Positions 34,161 to 45,231 are shown, counted from the first letter of the stretch. The stretch is 64,000 nucleotides of DNA from Bactericera cockerelli (GCA_024516035.1 CM044958.1:8576771-8640770), one strand, 5' to 3'. The notes: generated from the sequence alone by a model not told the origin. A program made the numbers and translations.

Positions 34161-34399
34161 CAGACTGAGCAGTAGTACAGAGCAGAAAAGTATCATACTC
34201 GGCACTGCGCTTGCGTGTCGATCGTTGAAATTTGAATTTCTTACTTTCACCAAACTCCTCTGGCGATTGTATACAATTACCGGTTAAAGTAGGAAATAGA
34301 GTGTTTTTTAAGATTATTTCTTACTTTTACCAAAGACTCCGGTAAATGTATACAATAACCGGATTATGTACTTTTACCGTAACATTAATATGATAACCT

Positions 34400-35232
34400 T
34401 TAGCTTTGAACGATTGTACTGGGTAATACGGTAATAGTTTTCTAAAAGCTGCATAAAAATTTTCTCAAATTTTTTACATGGTGTCATAAAAGTGATTGGA
34501 CAAGGTGTCCCATGGTGTCACAGGCACCAACTGATTTTTAAATGTAACGCTATATATTATTATTATTTTTGATGTACAAAATCTACTTTAAATCATACAC
34601 ACATTTGACCCCTCACTCGATCCTTTGATGAACAGGATCTTTGATCAACCTTGCGCAATTATGGACTTTTCTTCGATATAAAAGTGTTAAAGTTAAAACG
34701 CAAAGTGTTACTCATCAAATTAGTGTAGTTTTTCATGTTTAATCACTCGGTAAAATTGTTTTTTCCATAGGTATTTTACACTTCCATTCCTACAGCTAGT
34801 GTTTAAGCGAGATTCTTTTTTTTTACAATAGTTTTTGATTACAAGATGTATAAACAGACGTGTAAAACATGGAAAACCAATGCTACCACGTGATTTATAA
34901 TGAAAAACAGCACTGAAATCATCGAATGATGTATCACACTCTAGATTTTAACACTTTTATCCCGAAGAAAAATACGAAATTTCGCGGAATTGATCAAAGT
35001 ACAAGACAGTGAGGAGTCAATTGTGTGTAGATTAACAAATTTATAACGTGGATTTCGAATGTCAAATTCGTTGACTCTGTAAGTCTGAATTCAGCCTCAC
35101 CTCCACGTAGGTGTCTGTTGGGAGACATTTTGTATTATCTTTTTACGTTTCCAGTTTCATAACACGCGGACCTACATGTGAGGCACCTACTTAAACTATA
35201 AACTAAATATAAAGTTAAAGTATCACTTAACT
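34400..35232. other. no recognisable gene
   Basis: AT-rich DNA. Loosely inverted phrases such as GATCAACCTTGCGCAA and CGCGGAATTGATCAA hint at a decayed element between about 34600 and 35030, but the arms are too diverged to define. Confidence 0.35.
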
Positions 35233-35245
35233 AAAAATAAACCTA

Positions 35246-35515
35246 GCCAGCGTCGATGGCATGTTGAATACACCGGTTCCCTTCAGAACACCGAAGTTAA
35301 GCGACATCCAGCGACGTTAAGACTTGGATGGGTGACCATTCAAATTCTAATTCTCGTGACGCTGGCTTTTTCCCGGCCCCACTCAGGCTGGGTGAGGTCA
35401 ATGTGAGTAGCAGGTTTGTGAGTTTCCTGCGAATGGAGGGTAAAACCCCCGTCGTGATATGACCATGGCAGTTGAAAGCGACGTTAAACCCCACTTAAAA
35501 AAAAAAAAATAAAAA
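35246..35515 (+). mobile_element. 5S-rRNA-derived SINE with 13-bp target-site duplications
   Basis: 35246-35367 resembles 5S rRNA end to end: GCCAGCG start, ACCGGTTCCC, the internal control motifs ACCGAAGTTAAGC (box A) and GGATGGGTGACC (box C), and a closing GACGCTGGC complementary to the start. A 110-bp body (GGCCCCACTCAGGCTGGG to GTTGAAAGCGACGTTAAACC) and an A-rich tail follow. AAAAATAAACCTA occurs at 35233-35245 and 35516-35528, an exact target-site duplication, so this copy moved as a unit by reverse transcription. Body-only copies occur at 13428, 15005 (minus), 39285, 40105 (minus) and 49690 (minus). Pol III transcription from the internal 5S promoter is expected from known 5S-derived SINEs. 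Confidence 0.92.
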
Positions 35516-35595
35516 AAAAATAAACCTATCTATTTCAACAGGAGTTATATTGAAAATATCAATCCCTACATCGCTGGCTCTATTACTTATAGTTT

Positions 35596-35804
35596 GTAGC
35601 CTTTACATAGGTGAAAATTCTCCTATATTACAACGGTTTGATTTCAGTTTAAAAGTAAGGTGAGAGTTTTATCAATCTTGAAGTTTCTTCAATGTGAAAA
35701 TATCACATTGAAGAAACTTCAAGATTGATAAAACTCTCACCTTACTTTTAAACTGAAATCAAACCGTTGTAATATAGGAGAATTTTCACCTATGTAAAGG
35801 CTAC
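35596..35804. repeat. perfect 102-bp inverted repeat with 5-base loop
   Basis: 35596-35697 and 35703-35804 are exact reverse complements over 102 bases, separated by AAATA. No target-site duplication or TIR-like end is visible, and the arms match nothing else in the window. It could be a recent hairpin-RNA locus, a DNA replication fold-back or a library or assembly artefact. Confidence 0.95.
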
Positions 35805-36314
35805 CTTTATCGGAAATTCAAAATATGCAATAGAGGTGTAAAATCATAACATTTTTTTTATTCATTTTTTCCATAACTTTGAATTTACAATTTTTTTTTT
35901 TTTTCTCGAGATATAACCAAAAAACAAAATAGCAGATTTTCATTAAAACGTTCTAGTTGCATACTGTTGACACCCTGAAGGTACAAGCCACGCACACAGA
36001 GACACACACACCACACATACACACACAGAATTACTGAGAATTCCCCTGAGAATTCTCCGAGAATTTTCCAAGAATTCCCCTTGTTTATGGAGGTACTTAA
36101 TATTCATTAATTAAATAATGTACCTTTTCGGCCACTTTTAACCCTTCTTCTCCCCTTCAGAATACTAAAGGAAAAAGGCAAAGTGACCGTTCTCCCGAGA
36201 TTCCGTAACAGGGCAGAATTTTCAAATATAGCTTTGAGTAAAAATAATTCATTATTATGATAGAGGATACTTTTTAATTCTCTTGTTCCTATGTTGATTA
36301 ATACTCTGACCTGA

Positions 36315-36545
36315 TTAAAAAAGGTGACCTGGGTTCGAATACTGGTGAAGTCTCAATTTTTTCGGCTCTTTATTTTGGATGTCGGGGCCTAACCTAGCCT
36401 CGTGAGGACAATTGGGGTAGTTGTAGAGTGGACAACGACCAGTGGCGGCATTACGAGATTGATATTTGAATATGATAGAGTTGGAGTTATGAGGCATTAG
36501 CATTAGTTCTCACAATGTCGATATTACCCACTAAAAGTTGTGAAA
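36315..36545 (+). mobile_element. tRNA-derived SINE, third family
   Basis: GGTGACCTGGGTTCGAATAC is the B-box region. CCTCGTGAGGACAATTGGGG, ACGACCAGTGGCGGCATTAC, and GCATTAGCATTAGTTCTC follow, ending TATTACCCACTAAAAGTTGTG. Relatives: 40851-40990, 48655-48870 (minus), 58250-58385 (tail only) and 59880-60134 (minus). Confidence 0.75.
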
Positions 36546-36883
36546 TTCCGGGGTCGATTGCGAACATATTACATGTCATAATTTATTTTTATTTAGGATG
36601 CAGGTGCAAATTTTGGCTGTCCCATTATAATAATAACACTTTTAAGTTGAAGGTAACCACCAGGCGAGGTTGATGCTCAAAGCATTTCTACCAGATAACC
36701 CTGTTTTAATATTTGACAAACATAATATAATATATAATATTGTATCACTTTTCATAACTTGAAAAAAAAAGAAATGGTTGAATTAAATTTAATGTTTTCT
36801 ACTTCACCCAGTACCCAGTTTTGAAGAATAAGAAAGAGCATGGGATGGAAAGAGATAAATTATTATCGAGAGTACTCTCTCTC

Positions 36884-36920
<37 letters not shown>

Positions 36921-37737
36921 TCACATACACTCTTATCCTTTTAAAAGTGTGAAAATATGGAGAAAATAAATAGCACAGAATCCCACAGGAGAAATGTGAA
37001 TGTTGTTTTTTCCAAGGCGTGAGAAAAATGGAGCTGTATGTTCTTGTTCCCGTATGGCAAGATTACAATGACTTGAGACTCTGTTCTCAACGAATAGCTT
37101 CAGGTGGGGGTAGGGGGGGGGGGCTGAATGGCAGCCAATTTATAAGGTTCCAGTAAGGGTGGAAGATTGGAAGATATTGCCATAGGCAAACGCCGCCTTT
37201 TCGTTAGGATAAAATGTACAATTGCACATATATCTTCTATTTATTCTTTCTTTTTCTTCTTTATATTGTTTTCAATTTTGTCTTATTTTTTTTTTATTAT
37301 TATTATTTTGTATTATGTATATCCCTTTATTAATAAATAATTTAATCATAATAACAAAGGTAGTGGTACACCCGGTCGTCTACGTGTTAAAAATAAAATT
37401 ATGCCAACATATTTGATACTATCATCTTCTTTCACTTTGCAATTCCCAAACATACTTGGGGTCGGAAAAGTTCAACCTATTCCTCATGGTTGAGGTTGGT
37501 TCGTTCTGGGACTCCTACTTCCATAAACTGGATGCCTTTCCTAACGCTAACACTCTCGAGGGCGCATCATATTTTTGTTTTTATCTTTTGGCCTGACAAA
37601 GCTGGTGCTTCTCCCGCGAGACATCTGAATTCAAATATTATAAGACATTAAAATCTGTATATAAGGATATAATGAACTAGATATAAGAGAATCCTTGATA
37701 CAAATTTCCAGGTCAAATTTACCTATCTATGTATAAG
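36546..37737. other. no recognisable gene; microsatellites
   Basis: Holds a CT/CA microsatellite at 36882-36925, a fragment at 36655-36700 matching the tail of the SINE at 55495 in inverted form (CACCAGGCGAGGTTGATGC), and a G-rich run at 37107-37120. No coding region is credible. Confidence 0.5.
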
Positions 37738-37925
37738 GGAGTAGACCAGCAGTCTGGCTAAGGGTATACCAGCAGTCCAGCTTAGTAGACTAGCAATGGC
37801 TTGGTTCTGAGGGCCCTTGTCAATTATTAGCCTCCTTGTAAAGACAGTGGTAGAAGTGCTGAGTCATTCTTCCACTGTCTGGCTACCATCGTTCACGATG
37901 ACGCCACCCTATGATGATGATGTAT
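37738..37925 (+). repeat. dispersed repeat, best copy
   Basis: Starts GGGAGTAGACCAGCAGTCTG, with an internal near-duplication (ACCAGCAGTCCAG) and the shared core GCCCTTGTCAATTATTAGCC. Ends near CGTTCACGATGACGCCACCC. Inverse copy inside the TTAA element at 33955-34160. Neither a poly-A nor TIRs are clear. Confidence 0.7.
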
Positions 37926-39284
37926 AGGAGAAAATAACCTCTTTATAAGAGAAAAAAATTGCGGTCCCTTGAGTTCTCTTATATCCAGGTTCGACTATGC
38001 GCACTAATATGCGCAGAAAAGTTTTATTTTGTAATGCTTTAGAGTCTATTGTGAGAAGTGCTTTGTTTATCTCTTTGAGCCATGACAGGAAAAACTTGAT
38101 GTCCCTGCTCTAATGGAAAACAAAAAAGCTCTCATGTTTGTGACATCCGTTGTAAAAGTCCCACATCCTGCTATCGGCGCTATCACCGCGTTATTTACAA
38201 CCCAACGATCACTTGTTATTGCTTCCATGATATTAATTGTTATTGCTCTTATGATTATTATGCATTTATGCAATGTTCTACTAATACTACTACTAAGACA
38301 ACAACAATAACAACTTTGATAAAACTACGTCGAAAGTGGGAGACATATAAAAAATCCCACAACATGCAATTGTAGTTTCATACATTTTGTGTATTTCCTC
38401 ATAATTTTTCTCCATTTCACTGCAGATAAATATAAAATGAAAATTACTTTTCTGTCCGCTTTTGGGCTTTGTCGTGATTTCTCTTTTTTGCCAACTAGTA
38501 TCCTCAAAGTAATAAACATTTAGTTCAATGTTTTTGCTATGAAAATTTAATTAAAAAGAAATATAATATTCTAAGGGGCATCTTTTACATAACCTACTAA
38601 TATTAATATAATAAGAATTTCAAAGAAAAAATACAAATAAAAAAGTTAAGCCAGGATCATCTCCGCATTCTTCGCAGTTCTGGTGGGTCAGTAAATTTGT
38701 TTTTGTACAAATTGTCCAAATACAAATTTACAATAATAATTATGCAATATGCATTGCACGCTCAGGTATGTAAAATCGTTCTACTTAAAAACACTCCCAC
38801 CTTTGTTCTCCATCTCTTGAATTTTGAAATTGAAAAAAACTTGATACTAGCGACAAAATACCTAACACCTCTATAACAGTTATAACACGTCCGTGAATTG
38901 AAATTTACTTGAAAGTTTATTCGTATTCCACTCTTCCACTTATTGGATTAATCTTCAGGGTGTTCTGGAAGCTTTGCAGTCATGATTGTGACTTCATTTC
39001 ACGAGCAAGGAATTTGTATGCTCGCCTTGTTTATAATTTGATTATGCAATGTGCAATATTTCACGCATTTAGAATTTCAAGCATGTTGAATTGTGGATGG
39101 GTAATGAGTATGTGGGTAATTTCTGTAATTGAGAATCACTATAATTATGATTTTTCTGGAGCAATATTATTATTTTTCCATTTTCTTATTCTTTTATTTT
39201 TAATTTCGACGGATCTTTCAATAAAATCTATAATAAGTAGATAGATCGATATAGCCTCGTAATGCTGACTATATTATTATTCGG
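37926..39284. other. no recognisable gene
   Basis: Short hydrophobic frames (38113-38310, 38909-39244) lack recognisable domains and splice context. No repeat match elsewhere in the window. Confidence 0.4.
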
Positions 39285-39402
39285 CTCTACTCAGGCTGTG
39301 TGAGGTTAATTTTAGTAGCTAGTTTGTGGGTTTGCAGCGATTGGAGGACAAAACTCCCGTCGTGATATGATCATGCATTTGAAAGCGACGTTAAACCCAA
39401 AA
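39285..39402 (+). mobile_element. 5S-SINE body copy
   Basis: GGCTCTACTCAGGCTGTGTG, CTCCCGTCGTGATATGATC and TTGAAAGCGACGTTAAACCC match the body of 35246-35515. The 5S head is absent, indicating 5' truncation or a related SINE with another head. Confidence 0.75.
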
Positions 39403-40104
39403 AAAGCAAGACAAATTAAAATATTTCGAATAAAATGTTTCACTCAGTGGATCCCTAGTTAACACCGCTCACAGCTAATTCCGTGTTTCCAGATCCCAGT
39501 TAGGCTGACGATCACATCTACTTGTTTATAAATATTGTTTATAATTACTAACCCAGCCAGACTGTTGGTGGTGGTAGTAATGGTAGTATTAGTCTGCTCC
39601 CTGTACGAATTCCTCCAGCTAGACTACTTGTCTACTCCCATATTATAATACCCCGTTGCCTGACTACGTCTGGCTTATTTTGACTACTTTTATTCTCTTC
39701 TGGTTCATTTTCCACTTTTCCGTCTCCAAGCTTGATGGTTTCAAATTACAAGAAAAATAACGAAATAAATGAGAACGTACTCCTCAAGCAAGGAAATGTC
39801 ACGAAACACTGTCATACTTTGCGAGAGAAAATTGTTCGTATCACTTTTTACTTCTATTTACATATGTGGTGTACAACTGTACGTATGGTCTGTATGGATC
39901 TGTTTGTAGTATCTATTTCTACCGTGTTTTCATTCTACGGTTATCTTCTTCTGTAATTGCATAATCGATAAGTAGGTACACTGCTTCCTCTTTAGTTCTC
40001 AATACATTTTGTTTTGTTGTTGTTGCTTAATGTGTCTTTAACATCTAGGACATTCAATAACCTACGATGGTATAACCCTCTCTTTAGTGGAAACACACAA
40101 ACTA

Positions 40105-40190
40105 TCTACCCATATTAACCTCACCCAGCCTGAGTTGGGCCTAATTGATAGCATCACGAATGTTCGAATTAGAATGTTATTCAAGGAAAA
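40105..40190 (-). mobile_element. 5S-SINE fragment, minus strand
   Basis: On the minus strand, ATTCTAATTCGAACATTCGTGATGC-like sequence (end of the 5S head) is followed by CCCAACTCAGGCTGGGTGAG. Divergence is considerable. Confidence 0.55.
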
Positions 40191-40850
40191 TGTTGGATGA
40201 AAGAAGAGTATTTCTTTCCTCCAAGCTTCCAATGATTCAGAGAGAGAATACAATTTTTACTTTTCTTATCCTATAAAAAGGAAAGTAATGGAATCACCCA
40301 ATTTTTTTAGTTATTAATGTGTGCTAAGAAAATTTCAATGTACAATGTGCCTGAAGAGGAGAATTTTCAATAAGTCTCTCTTGCTGTCTATACCATTACC
40401 ATGCTGACAAAGTTTTGCGCCATTATTTCTATCTCTTATCAAAAGTGGCGACGATATTAGCAACTTTCATGTCGTTTTTATCTATTTCCATTTTTATTGT
40501 ACTTGCAGTTTTTCTTCTAACTTTTTTCTTTATGAATGGGGGTTTCGTTCGTCCCATAATGTGTTTGCTCCGGAGAATCTTCAATGGTGTTCATAAAATT
40601 GTATCTGTTATGGAGATAATGATTCTTGGTTGATGGCCAATAGTGGTCAGAAAGACTACTGAAGCCATTTAAAAAAAAGAAAATTGTGAGTCATCTATTG
40701 GAAGATTTCTCACGGCAAGTTTTACGAATTAGATACAATATCTTTGACTAATTATTTTGGGAACTAACTTTTCCTGTACTACAGGAAAAGTTAGAAAAGT
40801 ACCAACTGTAGAAAGTAACTTTTAAAATTCTGGGATAATTCTACTGTGCC

Positions 40851-40990
40851 CGAGTGATGTAGCGCACAAGTTTTGCAAGCGCGGGGATCTGGTTTCAATA
40901 CCCAGAAAAGAAGGAATTTTTCTGCTCTGTTCTTGAGTCTGTTCATACTTGAGCAAGAATAAGTAGTTACTTTTATGAGTTACCAGAGCA
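40851..40990 (+). mobile_element. tRNA-derived SINE, third family
   Basis: GTGCCCGAGTGATGTAGCGC and GGGGATCTGGTTTCAATACC correspond to A- and B-box regions; TTTTCTGCTCTGTTCTTG follows. The same head, better preserved, is seen inverted at 48795-48870 and 60060-60134. Confidence 0.7.
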
Positions 40991-41379
40991 CAAAGAAAAA
41001 AATGTAAAAATACTTTGGTTTATAGTAATAAGAAGCCAAGAGCTTCTATAGCATGCAGTGCTACCCACAGAAAAAGATGTGATTAGGCCTTGTACTTCAC
41101 CAAAAAGAAATCACACTTAAACTTTTCTTAACTTAATACTTGCATAATATTATTCTAGTTAGCACTTTGTTCGCACATAACTTGAAAACGAACTTTTCAT
41201 ACTTCCTATACTTTATTACTTAGGTATATGTACAACTTTTTAGCTTTGAATATTTGAATAACTGATGGTATTATATGTTATAATTAACTTTCGTATTTAT
41301 AAGTCTATAGATAATATAAATTATTTACACTGTCTGCTTAGAATAAACAAGTCTTTCAGCAGTTGATGACATACTACAT
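40991..41379. other. no recognisable gene
   Basis: AT-rich, with no open frame of interest and no recognised repeat. Confidence 0.4.
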
Positions 41380-41530
41380 ATGCGGCCGAAGTCTCGAATG
41401 TAGGAAAATTTCATGCATTACGGTCGATTCGAACCAACGGATCTTTACACTACATGTATCACCAGACTAGCGCCCTAACCATTAAGACCAGTAATGCATG
41501 GTTTGTCCAAGGAAATTTAAAATATAAAAT
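41380..41530 (-). mobile_element. tRNA-like SINE, fourth type
   Basis: On the minus strand, GGTCTTAATGGTTAGGGCGC and GATCCGTTGGTTCGAATCG resemble A and B boxes. A short related piece (ACCAGACTAGCGCC, AATGCATAAC) lies at 45840-45880. Confidence 0.55.
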
Positions 41531-41855
41531 TTCTGGACACGAACCTAACACCTATAATTGTTATACATATATTTCTGCATGATTATTCTATTGTTAATGT
41601 ACATATTATTATTCATTTATTCTATCTAGTTAGAATTTAATCTGAGTGTAATGGTATTATTAATACTTTCTAACAAGAAACAGATAAATAAAAAAACCTA
41701 CAAATAAATTGAAAAGTTCACAAGTAGCGTTTCTACTTACAACAAGTAGTACACTTAAGATACAAGTATACCATCTGTTGTAGTATAGAGAACACTCCAC
41801 AATCTTGTAGTGGAATGAAACTGCTGAAGGAGAATGAGACGAGTCAAGTGATAAT

Positions 41856-41930
41856 ATGACGTATACAATGTATATACGAGTAGAATGACGTATACAATGT
41901 ATATACGAGTATAATGAGGTATACAGTATA
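41856..41930. repeat. 29-bp tandem repeat, 2.5 copies
   Basis: Units begin ATGACGTATACAATGTATAT at 41856 and 41885, with a diverged third at 41914. Confidence 0.85.
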
Positions 41931-42109
41931 TCGTCACATGATTTCAGTATGGATCCAACTCAAAATACTCTAGGATCAGTTTTGGAAGAAAAATATGTGG
42001 AACCATCAGGGGGTGATATGAATCTTAAGGGATTTGTGGATGGATGAATGGGACAATAATGAATGGCATATTGTGTGAAAAGAAAGTGAGTTTATGAATG
42101 AAGGAAATA

Positions 42110-42540
42110 ATCTACAAGAGAGAAACCTGGCCACTAACTAAAGCGCAAGAGAGAAAACTGGAAGTAGCCACGATGAAAATGTTGAGATGGATGTGTGGTA
42201 TTAAGAAGAGGGAGAGAGTAAGAAAAGAATGTACGTGTGGATTTGTGAAAGTTTGAAGAGCTTTAGGTATAAAAAAAATGAAGAAAGTCAACTGAGATGG
42301 TTTGGGCATATTAAGAAAACAGATGAAAACTATTTCAGCACGAAATTTGAGGTGGAATTCAAGAGGAAAAGGGAGGTCCAAGATTTGGTTCAGAGAAAAG
42401 TAGAGGAAGATTTGGGAGAGGATGGATAGAATATAGAGGATGCTCTAGACAGTCTAGACAGAGACAAGTGGAGAACAACAGAACATCGAAACAACGCACA
42501 CCCCAAATAGGTTTGGGAAAAGGTAGATTAAAAGAAGAAG
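42110..42540 (+). pseudogene. fossil C-terminus of a LINE reverse transcriptase
   Basis: ETWPLTKAQERKLE, MLRWMCGIKKRERVRKE and, after a frameshift, LRWFGHIKKTDENY are the conserved C-terminal motifs of RTE- or R1-like reverse transcriptases widespread in insects. At least two frameshifts and a stop break the frame. Nothing upstream of the motif survives, so this is a heavily truncated copy. Confidence 0.75.
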
Positions 42541-42653
42541 AGCTGCTGCTAATATTTCTCAATGTGGAACTATTAAAATAAATGAGCTCTTTATTCGAAC
42601 ACAAACTTCCCAACTACAATTCACATTTTACGAATATGGTAAAATGTCCTCAG

Positions 42654-42675
42654 TTTTTTTTTTTTTTTTTTTTTT
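42654..42675. repeat. T22 tract at the 5' edge of the I-type LINE
   Basis: A pure T run directly abuts the 5'-truncated LINE at 42676. It could be the A-tail of an unrecognised minus-strand retroposon into which the LINE inserted, or part of a twin-priming rearrangement. Confidence 0.7.
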
Positions 42676-44968
42676 AACAATAATCCAAAGATTGATTACT
42701 ATCCAAGCCAGGTAAAGAAGCCACTCTATGTTCTAATTACAGACCTATTTCACTTCTCAATTGTATGGGAAAAATTCTGGAAAAAATGGTCAATAAAAGG
42801 TTGTTCTGGGTTATTGAAAACAAATGTTTGTTGAGCCCTTGGCAGAGTGGTGGCCGAAAAAAGAGAAGTACCATGGATAACCTTGTCATTCTTGAGAATG
42901 AAATCTCTCAAGGTCTTTTGAATAAAGAACATACTATTAGTGTGTTCCTAGATATTCAAAAAGCATTTGATCTTACATGGCGATATAAAATCATCAAAAC
43001 ATTACATGATTTTGGTATTGATGGCCATTTATTAAAATATATTTCTCTTTTCTTGAGGGATAGGAAAATTTTCGTGAAATGTAATGGTATAATTTCAGAA
43101 GGAAAGTTTTTAGATAATGGAATACCTCAAGGATCATCACTTAGTCCTCTACTTTTTATTCTTTTTATGAATGATGTGTTTCAAATCATAAAGCTTCCGA
43201 CAAGACGTGTCCTCTTTGTAGATGACTTGTTAATTATTTTGAGGGGCCGTAAGTTAGCAGATGTCATATCTCGACTTCAGTCCTCTTTGGATAGTTTGAT
43301 GACTTGGGCTGACTCCAATGGAGTGACTTTTTCTCCTGAAAAATCTGTCTGTGTCGATTTTAATAGGTTGCGAAAAGATTCGTCACCAGTTTTAATACTT
43401 AAAGGTCTTCAATTGCGTTTTTGTAACTCCATTAAATTTCTTGGTCTCACGTGGGATTCCAAGTTGAATTGGACTCCTCATATATTGCAAGTTAAAAATA
43501 AATCTCTGTTAGCTCTTAATGCATTAAAAATAGTCTCAAAAAAATCCATTGGTATTCATACCGATAATCTTTTGAGGTTTTACAAATCTTACATATTGCC
43601 TATCCTAGATTATGGATCGCCAATATATGGATCTGCTAAAGAACACATACTTTCTAAGTTGAATCCAGTCCACCATGCTGGTCTGCGGATCTGCACTGGC
43701 GCATACAGAACCAGCCCTGTTACCAGCCTTTATGTGGCGGCAGGCGTACCGCCCCTGCACATTCGACGTAATAAGTTGATACTGAACTATGCGGCAAAAA
43801 TTGCTGCATGTGAAAAAAATCCTGTTCATAGAATTATCATCAAAGATGAACCTAACCCTTTGTTTCAACTTTCAAAAAAGCCTCATCCAATGGCTATTCG
43901 TCTTCGCGCCTTACAAAATATAAATCTTGATGTTCTTTCGTCAAATATAGCTCAATTCAAATTGAATTTGGCACCTTGGTCTAATGTTGTTCCTCCTGTA
44001 GATTTTTCATTGGCTTCTTTCAAGAAAGCTGATACTCCTCCTTTGATTTATAGATCACAATTCATGGATATTGTCAATGCAAAATATAATAATCATGTAT
44101 TATGTTTTTCAGATGGGTCAAAGCGTACTCAAGGTACAAGTTGTGCTTTTAGTGTAAATGGTGTTGTGCACTCTTTTCAACTCAATCCTATCATCAGTAT
44201 ATATTCTGCCGAATTACTAGCTATCGATCTTTGTCTGCAGGATATTCTAAAGCCGTCTGTAATCCTTCCTTCCATCCTCGTTATCAGCGACTCAAAAAGT
44301 GCTTTGTTAGCGATCAACAATATTAAACACAATGATGATCCTATTGTCTCTCAAATCTATCACCACTGGTTGTGTTTACAGTCCATTGGGTGCAATGTAT
44401 CATTTTTATGGTGTCCATCTCATTGCGGTATCAGCGGCAATGAAATTGTTGATGCAGCAGCTCAATCGGATATGTTCTCCAATGTCTGCACGACTATTTC
44501 GCCATATGATTTGAAAACTGCAGTTCAAAACCACTGCAATCGAACTTTTCAAGATATGTGGGACAGTGTAGTAAACAATAAATTGAAAACTATAAAACAA
44601 GAAGTCAGAAGATGGGAATCTTCAGTACGCCAGACGAGATACGAAGAGGTAGTGCTTACACGTCTTAGAATTGGTCACACAAGACTGACTCACTCTTTCA
44701 TCTTCACCAAGACCCCTCCTCCAGTGTGTACCTGTGGTGATCCCATGTCTGTTCGTCACATCGTAAACGAATGTCACTCTTACAATGCAAACCGCCAATC
44801 GTATGACCCAAAACCATCTCTTCTGAACTCTGCCAGCGAAGTGGACTCACTAATGACTTTTCTGAGTAGTATCAACCTCCTTCACCTTATCTAAACCTTG
44901 AGAGGATCGGCACGAACGACTATACAATAAATGGTTAAAGTGCCTAAAAGGAAAAAAAAAAAAAAAAA
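42676..44968 (+). mobile_element. I-clade LINE, 5'-truncated, with poly-A
   Basis: Begins inside the reverse-transcriptase domain, continues through RNase H and a CCHC-like C-terminus to TAA at 44892-44894, then a short 3' UTR and A17 at 44952-44968. RNase H fused to ORF2 is characteristic of the I group. No target-site duplication could be identified. Confidence 0.88.
42696..44894 (+). CDS. LINE ORF2 remnant: RT, RNase H and zinc-knuckle tail
   Basis: Open from 42696, first ATG at 42765, 709 codons from there. RT motifs: SNYRPISLLNCMGKILEK, GGRKKRSTMDNLV, LDIQKAFDLTW, GIPQGSSLSPLLF and FVDD in place of the usual Y/FADD. RNase H follows with all four acidic positions visible: FSDGSKR, YSAELLAI, SDSKSALL and NEIVDAAA, plus WCPSHCGI. 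The last 60 residues hold a CTCG...H...C motif like that closing other I-group ORF2 proteins. The endonuclease and the N-terminal half of RT are missing, so it cannot act alone, but the surviving part has no stops, suggesting a fairly recent insertion. Confidence 0.9.
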   Translation, partial: LLSKPGKEATLCSNYRPISLLNCMGKILEKMVNKRLFWVIENKCLLSPWQSGGRKKRSTMDNLVILENEISQGLLNKEHTISVFLDIQKAFDLTWRYKIIKTLHDFGIDGHLLKYISLFLRDRKIFVKCNGIISEGKFLDNGIPQGSSLSPLLFILFMNDVFQIIKLPTRRVLFVDDLLIILRGRKLADVISRLQSSLDSLMTWADSNGVTFSPEKSVCVDFNRLRKDSSPVLILKGLQLRFCNSIKFLGLTWDSKLNWTPHILQVKNKSLLALNALKIVSKKSIGIHTDNLLRFYKSYILPILDYGSPIYGSAKEHILSKLNPVHHAGLRICTGAYRTSPVTSLYVAAGVPPLHIRRNKLILNYAAKIAACEKNPVHRIIIKDEPNPLFQLSKKPHPMAIRLRALQNINLDVLSSNIAQFKLNLAPWSNVVPPVDFSLASFKKADTPPLIYRSQFMDIVNAKYNNHVLCFSDGSKRTQGTSCAFSVNGVVHSFQLNPIISIYSAELLAIDLCLQDILKPSVILPSILVISDSKSALLAINNIKHNDDPIVSQIYHHWLCLQSIGCNVSFLWCPSHCGISGNEIVDAAAQSDMFSNVCTTISPYDLKTAVQNHCNRTFQDMWDSVVNNKLKTIKQEVRRWESSVRQTRYEEVVLTRLRIGHTRLTHSFIFTKTPPPVCTCGDPMSVRHIVNECHSYNANRQSYDPKPSLLNSASEVDSLMTFLSSINLLHLI

Positions 44969-44997
44969 GACTAATATTACTTGACTAATATCATGAA

Positions 44998-45231
44998 TTG
45001 TAATAATTCAATTCGTATCAACTATGGTGAAGCCACAAAAACTGCTCACAAGAAATTAAAAAATTGAAAAAATATATTTATCTTGAACTTTGAAACAATT
45101 CTCCAATGATTGATTTCTATCTAAAATAAGACAAATTTGTAATAATTCAATTCGTATCAACTATGGTGAAACCACAAAAACTCCTCACAAGTAATTAATA
45201 AATTGAAAAAATATATTTATCTTGACCTTTG
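44998..45231. repeat. 95-bp direct repeat, 2 copies
   Basis: 44998-45092 and 45137-45231 share TTGTAATAATTCAATTCGTA and ATATATTTATCTTGA with about six differences; 44 unrelated bases separate them. They start 30 bp after the LINE poly-A. Confidence 0.9.

Larger units (their letters stand above)
33380..34384. mobile_element. 1.0-kb TTAA-flanked element with about 190-bp TIRs
   Basis: TTAA at 33376-33379 and 34385-34388 flank TGTTACGGTAAAAGTACATAA and its inverse. The inverted homology continues about 190 bp inward, to CAACGATCGACACGCAAGCG (left) and its inverse at about 34210 (right), with small differences. A subterminal motif, CCGGTAATTGTATACAATCG and variants, recurs at least five times in the two arms. 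TTAA duplication suggests piggyBac-type transposition. No transposase is visible; the centre holds a copy of another repeat (33955-34160). Confidence 0.8.

Noticed and set aside
35246..35367. Possible functional 5S rRNA gene
   Set aside because: Several changes from 5S, a fused SINE body, an A-tail and a target-site duplication show a retroposon.
38067..39244. Several short hydrophobic frames
   Set aside because: Low-complexity AT-rich translations with no conserved motif or gene context.
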